In this document: positions 26,272 to 35,188 of the stretch, piece after piece
How positions within the stretch are numbered: position 1 is the first letter of the stretch
Layout: the number at the start of each line of letters is the position of its first letter
Source of the DNA: DASRDU01 sp046331565
Lineage (GTDB): Bacteria; Acidobacteriota; Blastocatellia; RBC074
Reading direction: 5' to 3'
Assembly (NCBI GenBank): GCA_046331565.1
Contig: JAXLQP010000008.1
Coordinates: 124,001-188,000 of the forward strand
Length of the DNA stretch: 64,000 nucleotides
The notes under the pieces: model-generated
What the model was told of the DNA's origin: nothing
Databases searched by the model: none
Seen by the model: the letters and a program-made list of their open reading frames with translations, nothing else
Translations under genes and position numbers: made by a program

Positions 26272-26820
26272 TTACTGAGGCGGCGTGCGAATGGTGCCAA
26301 TCTGCGCAACTTCACGCGCGACCAGGCTGGCATTGATGCCATTGCCTTCCATTCCGGCGTGCGTCGCTTCTGCCCGCACAATGATGCGCCGCAACCCGCT
26401 CATCGGCGGACTGGCGGCATCGGCCAGCACCACCCACGTCACGGTGTAACTCGGCTGCTGCCCCGTATAGAACGGGGTCGGGCTGATCTGCCCGGTTCCG
26501 GTATACCCCGTGCGCGTGTGATCGAGATAGTAATTCTCGGTCGTGCCGCTGACCGGCAGGTTATTGACGTCGAGCGAGCCGTTGTATTGCAGACTGGCGT
26601 GATTGAGCGGCAGCGCCAGCAGTTGCTCCAGCTTGCGCTGCGCCAGCATCGTGGCCAGCGTCGCCTGCTTCGAGCTTTTGTTGTACAACGCCGCCATCAG
26701 AAAAAGCTGGGTCACGCTGAGCAGTCCGACCAGCGTAATCAGCGCCGCCACGATGACCTCGACCATCGTGAAACCGGCGGCTGAGCGATGCCTGATTCTG
26801 CGTCCCGGAAGTCTGTTCAT
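26272..26820 (-). CDS. PilV-like minor pseudopilin
   Basis: A 182-residue pseudopilin. The class III signal is AAGFTMVEVIVAALITLVGLLSVTQLFLMAALYNKSSKQA (written in parts: GFTMVEVIV, then a hydrophobic helix), with Glu at position 5 after the cleavage Phe as usual. AGGTGA lies 5 nt before the ATG at 26820. The PilV-like class typically lies next to FimT and PilW, as here. Confidence 0.85.
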   Translation of the reverse strand: MNRLPGRRIRHRSAAGFTMVEVIVAALITLVGLLSVTQLFLMAALYNKSSKQATLATMLAQRKLEQLLALPLNHASLQYNGSLDVNNLPVSGTTENYYLDHTRTGYTGTGQISPTPFYTGQQPSYTVTWVVLADAASPPMSGLRRIIVRAEATHAGMEGNGINASLVAREVAQIGTIRTPPQ

Positions 26821-26866
26821 AACTCACCTGATAATGTCGCAGGGATGCGCCCTGCCCGCGCTGTCC

Positions 26867-27484
26867 TCAATTCACCCATTGTGAGGAACTCGCATTCCAG
26901 CGCCACGTCTGCACGCTGCCGGCGCTGGTAATCGTGACAACCATTCTTTCGCCCAGGCTGTTGGTCAGATACACCCAGTTGACCAGGCCCGGATAGACAT
27001 TGGTGCCATCCGTGTTGCCCGGCAACCCCCGCGTGGTGAAGGTCGCCACGCGGACACTCGAACTGAGCGGAAAGGACACGGCCTTGCGCGAATTCGATTC
27101 CTGCCCGGTAATTGTCCCTGCATTGGACGCCGCTGAAGTGATGACCGATGGCGCAGTCATCGTTGACGGCAGATCAGACAACTGCACTTCGGGCGGCAGC
27201 GCCACCGCCGCCGCTGCCGTCGAGGTCGAGCCTGACCAGGTGACAAGCTGCAGCGTGTTACTGGTTGGATCAAGCTGAATCTGTGCGCGGTTGTTGGTGC
27301 GAATGGCTTCAAATTTGGCCGACTGCAGCGCCTGGGCGACCTGCTGCGCACCCGAAATCAGGCGCTGTGACCGGATCGAACGCATCACGCTCGGCACGGC
27401 CATCGTGGTCATGACGCCGATAATCGCGCAGACCGTCATGACTTCCATCATCGAGAAGCCCCGCTCTTTTTTCATTGATTTCAT
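26867..27484 (-). CDS. FimT/GspH-like pseudopilin
   Basis: A 205-residue pseudopilin starting MKSMKKERGFSMMEVMTV, with the conserved Glu five residues after the Phe, a hydrophobic helix, and the GspH/FimT head (AQQVAQALQSAKFEAIRTNNRAQI). The ATG at 27484 is the preferred start because GGAGG lies 4-5 nt upstream; an upstream ATG at 27496 would place that ribosome site inside the gene. First gene of the pseudopilin set, ahead of pilV-like. Confidence 0.86.
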   Translation of the reverse strand: MKSMKKERGFSMMEVMTVCAIIGVMTTMAVPSVMRSIRSQRLISGAQQVAQALQSAKFEAIRTNNRAQIQLDPTSNTLQLVTWSGSTSTAAAAVALPPEVQLSDLPSTMTAPSVITSAASNAGTITGQESNSRKAVSFPLSSSVRVATFTTRGLPGNTDGTNVYPGLVNWVYLTNSLGERMVVTITSAGSVQTWRWNASSSQWVN

Positions 27485-27884
27485 GTTCCTCCGCATAACG
27501 CTGTCCAGGCCTGCCGGGGATGATGGCTGGCGAATGACGGTCAGACTGACCGATTCACTGTGTCATCAGTTATTCAGGGGCAACTCGCATGCCAGTTTCG
27601 GGCGCTGGATGACAGATCAGTTTTCTGCCGGTGCTGAGTGATCATTTTGCGTTCCATTACTTCAACCTGACGGAAGCCGGCAAGGAAGACTTGCAAAATT
27701 CGGAACCTTCAGGTGGCGGGTTCTGAAGCCAGGCCGTGCCGGAGCGGGCAATCTGCATCGTCACGACCGGTCAGACAGACAAATCTGACTGGTTTTCTGA
27801 CCGGTCACACTGACCATAAAAAAAGCCATTGCGGGTGTTCAGCAATGGCCTTCGTTCCGTCAGACAATTTTCGCCGGGCAGCGA
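27485..27884. other. Intergenic region before the pseudopilin set
   Basis: 400 bp without a gene. It holds the terminator of the MglB-like gene (27818-27850). Close to it are repeated words around GACCGGTCA (27765-27815), which can pair with each other. A promoter for the pseudopilin set probably lies here, but I could not identify it. Confidence 0.5.
27818..27850 (-). terminator. Rho-independent terminator after MglB-like gene
   Basis: On the minus strand, GGCCATTGC pairs with GCAATGGC around an 8-nt loop and is followed by seven T (27824-27818). It ends the pilM-N-O-P-Q plus roadblock gene unit, which is 35 bp upstream of it. Confidence 0.85.
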
Positions 27885-28244
27885 TCACATCACGAATTCG
27901 TGTTCGAGAATCAGTTGCGCCTTGCGCATTTCAAAACGGGCGCGGCCCGGATTGCTGTCCGGCGCCAGCACCAGCAGCAGAAAGTATTCAGGGCTGAGAA
28001 CTCTGATCATCAGCATCGCCTCTTCACCCGCAATCACCATTTCCCACAGATCACCGAGGCGCGTGTCTCCGGCGGTCTTCATCGTGACGCGCAGGAGGCT
28101 GGCGTATTCAGCCGCAATCAGATCAAGTTCGTGGTGATAGCTGCGGCCCGCGCGTTCGACGAGCATGCCGTCCAGTCCCAGAATGGCGGCGGCCTCAGCG
28201 CCCTCGATCCGGTCAAGCATCTGTTTGAGCAATTCTGCGAACAC
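27885..28244 (-). CDS. Roadblock/LC7 domain protein (MglB-like)
   Basis: A 119-residue single-domain roadblock/LC7 protein: ILGLDGMLVERAG, DLIAAEYASLLRVTMKTA, EAMLMIRVLSPEYFLLLVLAP and GRARFEMRKAQLILEHEF cover the domain. MglB-type proteins act as GTPase-activating partners for small Ras-like GTPases, which set cell polarity and pilus localisation in Myxococcus. The start is GTG at 28244 with AGGAG 6 nt upstream. It lies about 140 bp after pilQ with a terminator behind it, so it may belong to the pil operon. No MglA-like GTPase is in this window. Confidence 0.82.
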   Translation of the reverse strand: MFAELLKQMLDRIEGAEAAAILGLDGMLVERAGRSYHHELDLIAAEYASLLRVTMKTAGDTRLGDLWEMVIAGEEAMLMIRVLSPEYFLLLVLAPDSNPGRARFEMRKAQLILEHEFVM

Positions 28245-28382
28245 CTGCCGCTCCTGTGATTGTGGTGCTGAGTTGCGGCTCAGCCCGGTGGCTCAGGTTC
28301 GGATTGCGGATGGAAGAATCCGGCGGCGATATTCTGCGATCACCACGCTCGTTCTTCAACCCGCAATCCGTGATTCACGGCT

Positions 28383-31220
28383 TCAGTTGCCCGAGGTCAG
28401 CACCGGCGCTTCCAGCGTCTTGTAAATGCGCGGTGTGATGAAGAAAAGGATTTCATCGTTCGACCGCTGCAGCACCCGGCGCTTGAAGAGTTCACCGAGT
28501 CCGGGGATGCGTGACACGCCCGGCGTCCGCTGCTGCGAATTGCTCTCGGTTTCAATGTTGATGCCGCCGATGATCGTCGTGCCGCCATCCGGCACCAGCA
28601 CCTGCGTTTCAGCGCGCTGCGTGTTGATGCCCGGCGCGTTTCTGGTCGCAATGGCGAGGTTGACCGAATTGTTTTCGGCAATCACGTGCAGCATCACGGT
28701 TCCTAGCGACGTGATCTGCGGCGTGATTTCCAGCTTGAGCGCGGCAGTCACGAAGCTGACCGTCACGGTGTTGTTGGTTTCGGTCTGCACCGGAATCTGG
28801 ACACCGTTGACGATGTTCGCCTTCTGATTGTTCTGCGCGGTGATGCGCGGCGTCGAGATCGTCTTGACGTTGCCCTTGCTTTCAGCCGCCGAAAGGATGG
28901 CCGTAATCTGAGCCGTGCCGATCAGTCCCGTCGTCAGCCCCAGCACCGAGTTGGCGCCGGCAGCGCGCAGCGTATCCGAGACCGTGCCAAACAGGCCGCC
29001 GTTGCTGCCGCCCGATCCACTGCCTGATCCGCTGCCGCCGCTCGAAGGCACAGCCGGGCCGGGAGGATTGGGCAGGGTGCTGAAAGCCCCGACGCCATTG
29101 TTTCCAACCTTGTTACCCACCACAACAGCGCCAAGCTGCACGCCCAGGTCGCGGGCAAAGTTGCGATTGGCAATCACGATGCGCGCTTCGATTTCAACCT
29201 GCGGTTCCGGCACATCGAGCTTGCGAATCATATCCTTGATGATGGCGATGCTTTCCGGCACGTCGGTAATCACCAGCGTGTTGGTGCGTGAATCCGGTTC
29301 GATGGTGCCGCGCGTTGACAGACGGCTCTTGATGACGGCTTCAAGACCGCCCTTCGTGCCACCACCGCCGCCACCGCCACTGCCACCGCTGCCGCCGCTG
29401 CCGCCGCCCGCATCACCGCCCATAAAGGCGCGGGCATAATTCAGGCGAATCAGTTCAGTCACCAGCGGAGCCGCCTGCAACTGCGCATCGCGCTGCTTGC
29501 GGCGCACGTCATCTTCTTCAGCAATGGCCGACTGCGCCATCACGCGCAGGATGTTGCCTTCGACCTGAATGCCCAGGCGGTTTGATTTCAGCAGCGCATC
29601 GAGCGCCCGATTCCAGGGCACCTCTTCGACGCTGACCGTGACCGGCACTGACTCGCTCACCGACTTGTCCACCACGAAGTTGACCTTGTAGGTGTCAGCG
29701 ATGAAGCGCAGCACTTCACGAATGTCCACGGATTTCAGATCGAGTTTGATCGGTTCGCCCGTGAAGCCTTCCTTCCGGTAATCATTCGCATTGAAAACCG
29801 GCGAGGGTTTGTCGGTCACACGCGGCGCGGGAGTGCTGGCAGGCGCGGGCGTCGCCACCGGAACCGGCGTCGGCGCGAGCTTCGGCTGCTGCGCGCTGGC
29901 AACGGCAGTGGCGTGCGGCTGCGACTCCCTGGCTGATTCGTTTTTCTGATTCACCGGTGCAGTGATTATGGCCGGAGCAGGCGCGGCCTTCGTTTCAACC
30001 GGCGCGGGTTTCGGCTGAACTTTCTGTTCAGCTTTCTGCTCGGCCACGACCGCAGGCTTTGGCGCATTCGCCACCGGCTTCGGCACATTCACGACCGGAG
30101 TCGGCAGCACCGGCACAACCTGCTTCGGCTGATTAGCCGGAGTCATCTTCATTCTGTTCTGCGTGCTGACCGCAGGCAGTTGCGCAATCACCGGAGCCTT
30201 GTCGGCAGCGGCTTTGCTCACGGCTTCGCTCTTCTTTTCAGCCTGCTTCGCGGGCGGCGTGCCAGCATTGCTGTGCGGCTTTTCAACTCTGGCCTCGAAA
30301 GGCAGCACTCTGGCTTCCTTCGCGGCGGCTTTCTCATTCGCCTTCGCCGTCATTTCAGGCTTCGCTTCAGGCTTTGCCGGTCTGAGTTCGGCGCTGGCTT
30401 TCTGAGTGGCCTTTTCAGATGACGGAGTTGAAGCCACAGGCGCAGCGGCGATCTTCGTTTCCGTGATCTTCGTTTCTGGTTTTGCCGGAGTCGGCCTGAC
30501 CAGCGGCTGATTCGGCGTCGGCACGGCAGCGGGCTTTACTGAAGCGGCTTCCGTTCTGGTGGCCTCGGCTTTCCGGTCAGCTTTGACTGGTTCCGGTTTC
30601 GGCGTCGGCGCGGCAGCCGCTGCGAGCGGAGCCGGGCCGGGCAGGTTCGATTTGCGCGCGGCTCTGGCGTTTGATTCCGGCCCGCGCAGGTCGGCTTTGC
30701 CGGGGAAGCGCACCAGAATCTGGCTGCCTTCGCGGCTGATCTGATACTGCTGGCGCGAGGCGGCATCGAAAACGATGCGCACATTGCCCTGGAAATTTCC
30801 CGTGCGGACGCGCTCGATGCCGTTTTCACCGAGGCTGAGCAGCGGCGTCGCCTGGTTGGATGTCTTTCTGACATCAATCACGACGCGGTGCGGGCCGGTC
30901 AGCGTGAAGTGATTGAATGACGCCTGGCCGTCGAGTTCGATGGTGGCGAGCAGGTCGTTGCCGTCACGGCGCACCGTCACGTTTCGCACGGTGCTGGCGG
31001 CGCGCACGGCTTCAGCCCTGCTCTCTGATGAAGCCGTCCGGTTACCGGCGGGGTGATGACCGCTCTTCTTTTCACCAGCGGAAGCGACGGGTCTGGCGGT
31101 GCTGCTGGCCGCCACCTGAGTCTGCGCCAGGGCGCTCACGCCCGGCCCGAACGACAGGCCAAGTAAGATTGTGACGATGCTGAGTCTGCCGACCAAACTC
31201 GCACGCTGTGTGTTCGACAT
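28383..31220 (-). CDS. pilQ: Type IV pilus secretin PilQ
   Basis: A 945-residue outer-membrane secretin, the pilus exit pore. Order: signal peptide (1-32), AMIN peptidoglycan-binding domain (about 79-175), a long Pro/Ala/Lys-rich linker (about 180-510), a short STN-type domain (about 525-600, VDIREVLRFIADTYKVNFVVD), NolW region containing a Gly-rich insert, then the secretin domain (PEPQVEIEARIVIANRNFARDLGVQ; GTTIIGGINIETES). AGGAGG 4 nt before the ATG at 31220 fixes this start; a longer frame to 31313 has none. Last gene of the pilMNOPQ set. Confidence 0.92.
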   Translation of the reverse strand: MSNTQRASLVGRLSIVTILLGLSFGPGVSALAQTQVAASSTARPVASAGEKKSGHHPAGNRTASSESRAEAVRAASTVRNVTVRRDGNDLLATIELDGQASFNHFTLTGPHRVVIDVRKTSNQATPLLSLGENGIERVRTGNFQGNVRIVFDAASRQQYQISREGSQILVRFPGKADLRGPESNARAARKSNLPGPAPLAAAAAPTPKPEPVKADRKAEATRTEAASVKPAAVPTPNQPLVRPTPAKPETKITETKIAAAPVASTPSSEKATQKASAELRPAKPEAKPEMTAKANEKAAAKEARVLPFEARVEKPHSNAGTPPAKQAEKKSEAVSKAAADKAPVIAQLPAVSTQNRMKMTPANQPKQVVPVLPTPVVNVPKPVANAPKPAVVAEQKAEQKVQPKPAPVETKAAPAPAIITAPVNQKNESARESQPHATAVASAQQPKLAPTPVPVATPAPASTPAPRVTDKPSPVFNANDYRKEGFTGEPIKLDLKSVDIREVLRFIADTYKVNFVVDKSVSESVPVTVSVEEVPWNRALDALLKSNRLGIQVEGNILRVMAQSAIAEEDDVRRKQRDAQLQAAPLVTELIRLNYARAFMGGDAGGGSGGSGGSGGGGGGGTKGGLEAVIKSRLSTRGTIEPDSRTNTLVITDVPESIAIIKDMIRKLDVPEPQVEIEARIVIANRNFARDLGVQLGAVVVGNKVGNNGVGAFSTLPNPPGPAVPSSGGSGSGSGSGGSNGGLFGTVSDTLRAAGANSVLGLTTGLIGTAQITAILSAAESKGNVKTISTPRITAQNNQKANIVNGVQIPVQTETNNTVTVSFVTAALKLEITPQITSLGTVMLHVIAENNSVNLAIATRNAPGINTQRAETQVLVPDGGTTIIGGINIETESNSQQRTPGVSRIPGLGELFKRRVLQRSNDEILFFITPRIYKTLEAPVLTSGN

Positions 31221-31327
31221 AGATCCTCCTGCCACGTTACCAGTACCCGCACAAGGCGGCTGGGGAAATTGCTGACGGAAAGCTGCCGTCAGGACTGGAT
31301 GCGGGTGAGACACCCTGAGTTTTCGCG

Positions 31328-32056
31328 TTACGGCTTGTCAGCGCGGCGGCGCTGTTCATCAGCGGCGTTCTCCTTTGCCGCTGCGCCTTCGGTTTTCGCT
31401 GCTGACGGTCTGGCCTGATCAATCACGCCGTTTTCAGGTCGCGCCGGAGCCGGGGCGCTGCGTCCCGACAAGGCCACAAACATTTCTTTCTGCATCACCC
31501 GGCCATCGTCGTAACGAGTGTTTTTGACGAACCGCACTCCGGTCGGAGTGATCTCCTTCACCACGCCGTCATAAGTCCGCATGCCGGGTCTGGCGAACAA
31601 AGTCATGCGCTTCGTGCTGACGCCTTCGACCACGAATGCGCCAAAGCCCTCGCCGGTTTTGAAGATGCCGTTGATGGTCAGTTCTTCAATCAGGTACGGG
31701 CTGAGCACGCTCGGCACGGGCTGATTGCTCATCGCGGCCATGCGCACGGTGCTGCGGTATTCGGCCATGCGCATTTCAGCGCCGGGCGGCAGCACGGGCT
31801 GCGGCTCTCTGGTCACTTTCGGTTTGGGCGGTTCCTTTTTGACGCGGCTCGGAATGACGAACGGATCGCGGCGGCGGCCTGTGGCGGCTTCGCTGGCGGT
31901 TTCCTCGTTCTTCTTTTCAGCGGCTTTTTTCGTGCTGTTCTCGCCGCCGGTGGCCAGTGCGGGCAGAGCTGATCCGAAAATCAGGGCCGCCGTGAAGGCA
32001 CAGGCTGAGAAGCCGCGCAGGAAACTGTGCTGAATCTGATTCTGCTGGTATCGCAT
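31328..32056 (-). CDS. pilP: Type IV pilus assembly protein PilP
   Basis: A 242-residue inner-membrane-anchored or secreted protein (signal segment 1-36). A charged, Lys/Glu-rich linker precedes the PilP HR domain (about 98-200, YLIEELTINGIFKTGEGFGAFVVE, TRYDDGRVMQKEMFV). PilP bridges the PilMNO platform to the PilQ secretin. The start has GGAG 7 nt upstream. Between pilO and pilQ, in the conserved order. Confidence 0.87.
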   Translation of the reverse strand: MRYQQNQIQHSFLRGFSACAFTAALIFGSALPALATGGENSTKKAAEKKNEETASEAATGRRRDPFVIPSRVKKEPPKPKVTREPQPVLPPGAEMRMAEYRSTVRMAAMSNQPVPSVLSPYLIEELTINGIFKTGEGFGAFVVEGVSTKRMTLFARPGMRTYDGVVKEITPTGVRFVKNTRYDDGRVMQKEMFVALSGRSAPAPARPENGVIDQARPSAAKTEGAAAKENAADEQRRRADKP

Positions 32057-32085
32057 GCTTGCTCCATCAGTGAGGCTCGCCGCGT

Positions 32086-32715
32086 TTATTTGGCGGCGGG
32101 CGCACTGCCGTTTTTACCGGCGTCTTTCTTTGGTTCTGCCGGTTTCAGATTGGCGATGTCTTCCGGTTCGGCATAGAGCGCGGCGACAACGAAGCTGGCT
32201 TCGAGCGAATGATTTTCGCGCTGCTGCTGAGCGGCTTTGATGTCGGCATCGGAGACATTCACGATGCGGCGCAGATTGGCGATCTGCTGAAAGAAATCCT
32301 GCAGGCGCGGATAGGTGCCTGCGATTTCAACCTTGATGGGCCTGAGGCGGTAAAAATCCTTCTGCTGTTCTTCCTGCGGCTCAAAGGTTTTGACCTTCAG
32401 CTTGTCTTTGGCCAGCACCTGCACCTGCTCCAGCACGCGCGAAATTTCGACGGCTTCGGGCAGCAGTTGCCGGGTCTGATCGTATTCGACCCTGAGCTGC
32501 TCGAAGCGCGCCTTGAATTCCGTGAGTCGGCTTTTGACTGCCGCGACCTGCTGATTTTTTGAGCGCAGTTGTTCGAGCTTGTCGCTCATCTCCTTTGTTT
32601 CGGCAGCGGTGGCTGACAGCACAAAGTAATCGAATCCGTAAAAGACGGCTCCGGCCAGCGCCAGCATGATGGCGAACTGGATGCCCCAGTGCATGGCTTT
32701 GAATTTCTCAAGCAT
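32086..32715 (-). CDS. pilO: Type IV pilus assembly protein PilO
   Basis: A 209-residue bitopic membrane protein: one TM helix (about 12-35), a coiled coil (about 40-85, TKEMSDKLEQLRSKNQQVAAVKSRL), then a ferredoxin-like PilO domain (PIKVEIAGTYPRLQDFFQQIANLRRIVNV, about 125-160). PilO partners with PilN under the inner membrane. Conserved place between pilN and pilP; GGGAG before the ATG. Confidence 0.88.
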   Translation of the reverse strand: MLEKFKAMHWGIQFAIMLALAGAVFYGFDYFVLSATAAETKEMSDKLEQLRSKNQQVAAVKSRLTEFKARFEQLRVEYDQTRQLLPEAVEISRVLEQVQVLAKDKLKVKTFEPQEEQQKDFYRLRPIKVEIAGTYPRLQDFFQQIANLRRIVNVSDADIKAAQQQRENHSLEASFVVAALYAEPEDIANLKPAEPKKDAGKNGSAPAAK

Positions 32716-32753
32716 TCCGGTTTACTCCCGAACGATCATCAGTCAGCCGATGA

Positions 32754-33527
32754 TCAGTTGACGTTTTTCACGGCATTTTCAGCGGGCTTTGCCGCCGGAG
32801 TGGCGCTCACTGCCGGTGACGGAGCAGCCGCCGCAGGCGCGGCATCTGCCGGCGCCGCAGGTCTGATCTCGCTGCCGTTCTGTCCGGCGTTGTTGTTGTT
32901 GGCCAGCAGTGAATCCGGGCTGTAGGCGCACCTGATGACAAACTCAACGGCCTCGTTTTCGGCCTTGTCCGCGTCCCATTCCTTCGGCTTGTCCTTTTCG
33001 GGATTGACGATGCGTTTGGTGGCGACGGTGAATTTTGAAAACAGCCCGTTGGAAAATTCGAGGTTTTTGGCGAATTCAGTGACCCGCGCTTCAGACGGCG
33101 AGTAGCCGTTGATGACGATCATCGAATCCTTGTCCTGTTTGATCGAAATCAGCCGGAATTCCTTGTCGGCAGGCAGGCGGCTGTCAACCATCTGCAACAC
33201 CCGCAGCGGCCCGATCTGATCGGCGCGCAGCCGCTGAATCGCGTTGATGCGATCTTCGACGGCCTTGTTGCGGGTCTGCAGTTCAGTCACCTGTTTGTTG
33301 AGATCCTGAAGCTGGGCGGCGGTCTTCTCTTCGACGGCGACCTCTTCCTTGACGCGGGTGTTGGCCCGCACGGTCATCACGTAATCAGCGACACAGGCGG
33401 CGATGCACGCGCCGAGCGCAATCATGACGAGCAGAAACTGCCGCGTCCCCTGCGAGCTGATCGCGGTTTCGACCGCTTCGACGCTGGTGCGCTCAACTGA
33501 GTTCTGAAGGAGATTGACTTTGATCAT
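32754..33527 (-). CDS. pilN: Type IV pilus assembly protein PilN
   Basis: A 257-residue bitopic membrane protein. It starts MIKVNLLQNSVER, the conserved PilN/PilM contact peptide (INLLP-like), followed by a TM helix (about 33-53) and a coiled coil (about 57-95), then the periplasmic domain (about 115-215). The C-terminal 40 residues are Ala/Pro-rich. AGAGG precedes the ATG. Between pilM and pilO. Confidence 0.88.
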   Translation of the reverse strand: MIKVNLLQNSVERTSVEAVETAISSQGTRQFLLVMIALGACIAACVADYVMTVRANTRVKEEVAVEEKTAAQLQDLNKQVTELQTRNKAVEDRINAIQRLRADQIGPLRVLQMVDSRLPADKEFRLISIKQDKDSMIVINGYSPSEARVTEFAKNLEFSNGLFSKFTVATKRIVNPEKDKPKEWDADKAENEAVEFVIRCAYSPDSLLANNNNAGQNGSEIRPAAPADAAPAAAAPSPAVSATPAAKPAENAVKNVN

Positions 33528-33575
33528 GGTGAACCTCTGGACGGTAAACTCGTGGTCAGTTGACGATCATTGCGC

Positions 33576-34667
33576 TTACTCGGCGCTGCGCAGCGCCAGA
33601 CCGACGGCCACCGCCATATCGGGCGCGAATTCCCGAATGTAGTTCTCGTCAAATTTCTTCGCGTTGATGTTGATCGAGCGAAACGGATCGAAGGGTTCGA
33701 CCGGCACCTTGAATCGTTCAGCCAGGGTCGGCAGCAGGCCTTCAACCTTCGAGCAGCCGCCCGCCACCAGAATGCGCGAGAGTGATTCGGTGTCCGGCCC
33801 GCTCTGGTTGTAGAAGAAATCGAGCGTGCGATGAATTTCTGAAGCCATCAGTTCGGTAACGGCCTGCAGGTACGGCGTCGCATCGTTGAAAGTCACCGTG
33901 CTGCCTTCGATCTCGCCGCCGCGCTTGAGCACTTCGGCCTGCTCGAAAGTCAGGCTCAGTTCGCGCTGCAGCGTGTCGGTGTACTGATTGCCGCCCATCG
34001 AAATGTCGCGCATAAAGAGCGAATGTTCGCCGCGCACGATGTTGATGTTCATCACGCTCGCGCCGACATTGAGCAGCATCACGATTTCGCTCTGGTTCGG
34101 GCGGTAGCTGATTTCATAAGCGTTCTGCATCGCAAACGCATCCACGTCCACGACGCCCGGCGTTTTGCCCGCCTGCGAAATGACCTGAGTCAGTTGCGAA
34201 ACGACATCCTTCTTGCACGCGACCAGCAGCACATCCATGTTGCTGCCTTCGAACGTGTCCACGACGTGGTAATCGAGATTGACATCATTGATGTCGAAGG
34301 GAATGTGCTGCTCGGCTTCCCACTGAATCTGTTCGCGCAGCTCTTCGTTGCTCATCGCCGGAACGCTGATCTTTTTGACGATGACGGCGTGGCCCGAAAT
34401 CGAAGTGGCCACCTGCGCGTTTTTGATCGCCTGCTCTTCAAAGATGCGGTTGATGCAGTCCGAGACGTGATTGCCGTCAATGATCTGGCCATCCACGATG
34501 GTGTCGGCCATCAGCGAAACCTGGCCGATGCTGAGCAGTTCATAGCTGCCCTTGCCGTTGGCCTTGATTTCGACGGCCTTGATGCGGCTCGAACCAATAT
34601 CGAGACCAACCATGCCCTTGCGGCTTTTGCCGAACTTTGCGAAACCGGAGAAGATGCCTGACAACAT
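33576..34667 (-). CDS. pilM: Type IV pilus assembly ATPase-like protein PilM
   Basis: A 363-residue actin-like cytoplasmic protein: GLDIGSSRIKAVEIK (phosphate 1 site) near the N-terminus, NVGASVMNINIVR (phosphate 2), and ILVAGGCSKVEGL (adenosine motif, about 315). PilM binds the N-terminal peptide of PilN. First gene of the pilMNOPQ set, with AGGATT close to the ATG. Upstream lies a 521-bp intergenic region shared with the divergent NAD salvage operon. Confidence 0.92.
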   Translation of the reverse strand: MLSGIFSGFAKFGKSRKGMVGLDIGSSRIKAVEIKANGKGSYELLSIGQVSLMADTIVDGQIIDGNHVSDCINRIFEEQAIKNAQVATSISGHAVIVKKISVPAMSNEELREQIQWEAEQHIPFDINDVNLDYHVVDTFEGSNMDVLLVACKKDVVSQLTQVISQAGKTPGVVDVDAFAMQNAYEISYRPNQSEIVMLLNVGASVMNINIVRGEHSLFMRDISMGGNQYTDTLQRELSLTFEQAEVLKRGGEIEGSTVTFNDATPYLQAVTELMASEIHRTLDFFYNQSGPDTESLSRILVAGGCSKVEGLLPTLAERFKVPVEPFDPFRSININAKKFDENYIREFAPDMAVAVGLALRSAE

Positions 34668-34893
34668 AAATCCTGTGGCTCCGAAGACAGACCTGTGCCG
34701 GGGCGCTGACGAGCGCCTGACTGACTGACCGCTGCTGCTGACTGGAAGTGCGCGAGGCGACGCGCTTCGGAAAGCTGATCTGAACCTGTGAGAACGGCGG
34801 TATCTTTTGCTCTGGCAACCGGACTATCGTTGATTGCTGCGGTTATCCAGGGGCAGTGCTTCAGTTACTGTGGACTTGCAGGCAGCATCACAA

Positions 34894-35034
34894 GCATGGG
34901 TGTTCGGTGGGAACCGGCTCTGATGCTGTCAACTGATCAATGACGGACTTTCGCTCCGGGCAAATCACTGATCACCATTATTTACGGGCTTGTTTACGCA
35001 TCGGCAAGTGTCGGTGATGCGCATGGGTGTTCGG
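34894..35034. repeat. 14-bp direct repeat in pilM/pncB intergenic region
   Basis: GCATGGGTGTTCGG occurs at 34894-34907 and 35021-35034 without a mismatch. Both copies have the same orientation. No further copy was noticed in the window. It may be a regulator binding site. Confidence 0.6.
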
Positions 35035-35128
35035 CCATAGTAGTAACATTCTTACATTTCAGCGTCAACAAAATTTTCGTTAGAGAACGGGCAGTCTGAT
35101 TGACTCAAAGTCCTGAAATTCGGTCAGG

Positions 35129-35157
35129 TTGACAAAGCTCTGACTGATCAATATAGT
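35129..35157 (+). promoter_or_regulatory. Sigma70 promoter of the NAD salvage operon
   Basis: TTGACA (35129-35134), a 17-bp spacer and TATAGT (35152-35157), with a start near 35164. Directed at pncB, whose ATG is about 25 nt further on. Confidence 0.82.
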
Positions 35158-35177
35158 TAGTGTCCGTGATACACTAA
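35157..35177. promoter_or_regulatory. NrtR-type operator overlapping the pncB promoter
   Basis: Perfect palindrome TTAGTGT-N7-ACACTAA. It begins on the last base of the -10 box and covers the transcription start, so a bound repressor would block RNA polymerase. The operon's last gene encodes an NrtR-type Nudix repressor, whose known sites are palindromes of this length and type. Confidence 0.8.
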
Positions 35178-35188
35178 GAAGATCCTGA

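Larger units (their letters stand above)
34668..35188. other. Divergent intergenic region between pilM and pncB
   Basis: 521 bp with no gene. It carries a 14-bp direct repeat GCATGGGTGTTCGG at 34894-34907 and 35021-35034, exactly 127 bp apart, and the pncB promoter with its operator (35129-35177). A pilM promoter was not recognised. Confidence 0.6.

Noticed and set aside
26867..27496. Upstream ATG at 27496 as the start of the FimT-like gene
   Set aside because: The GGAGG ribosome site lies between it and the ATG at 27484, so the later start is used.
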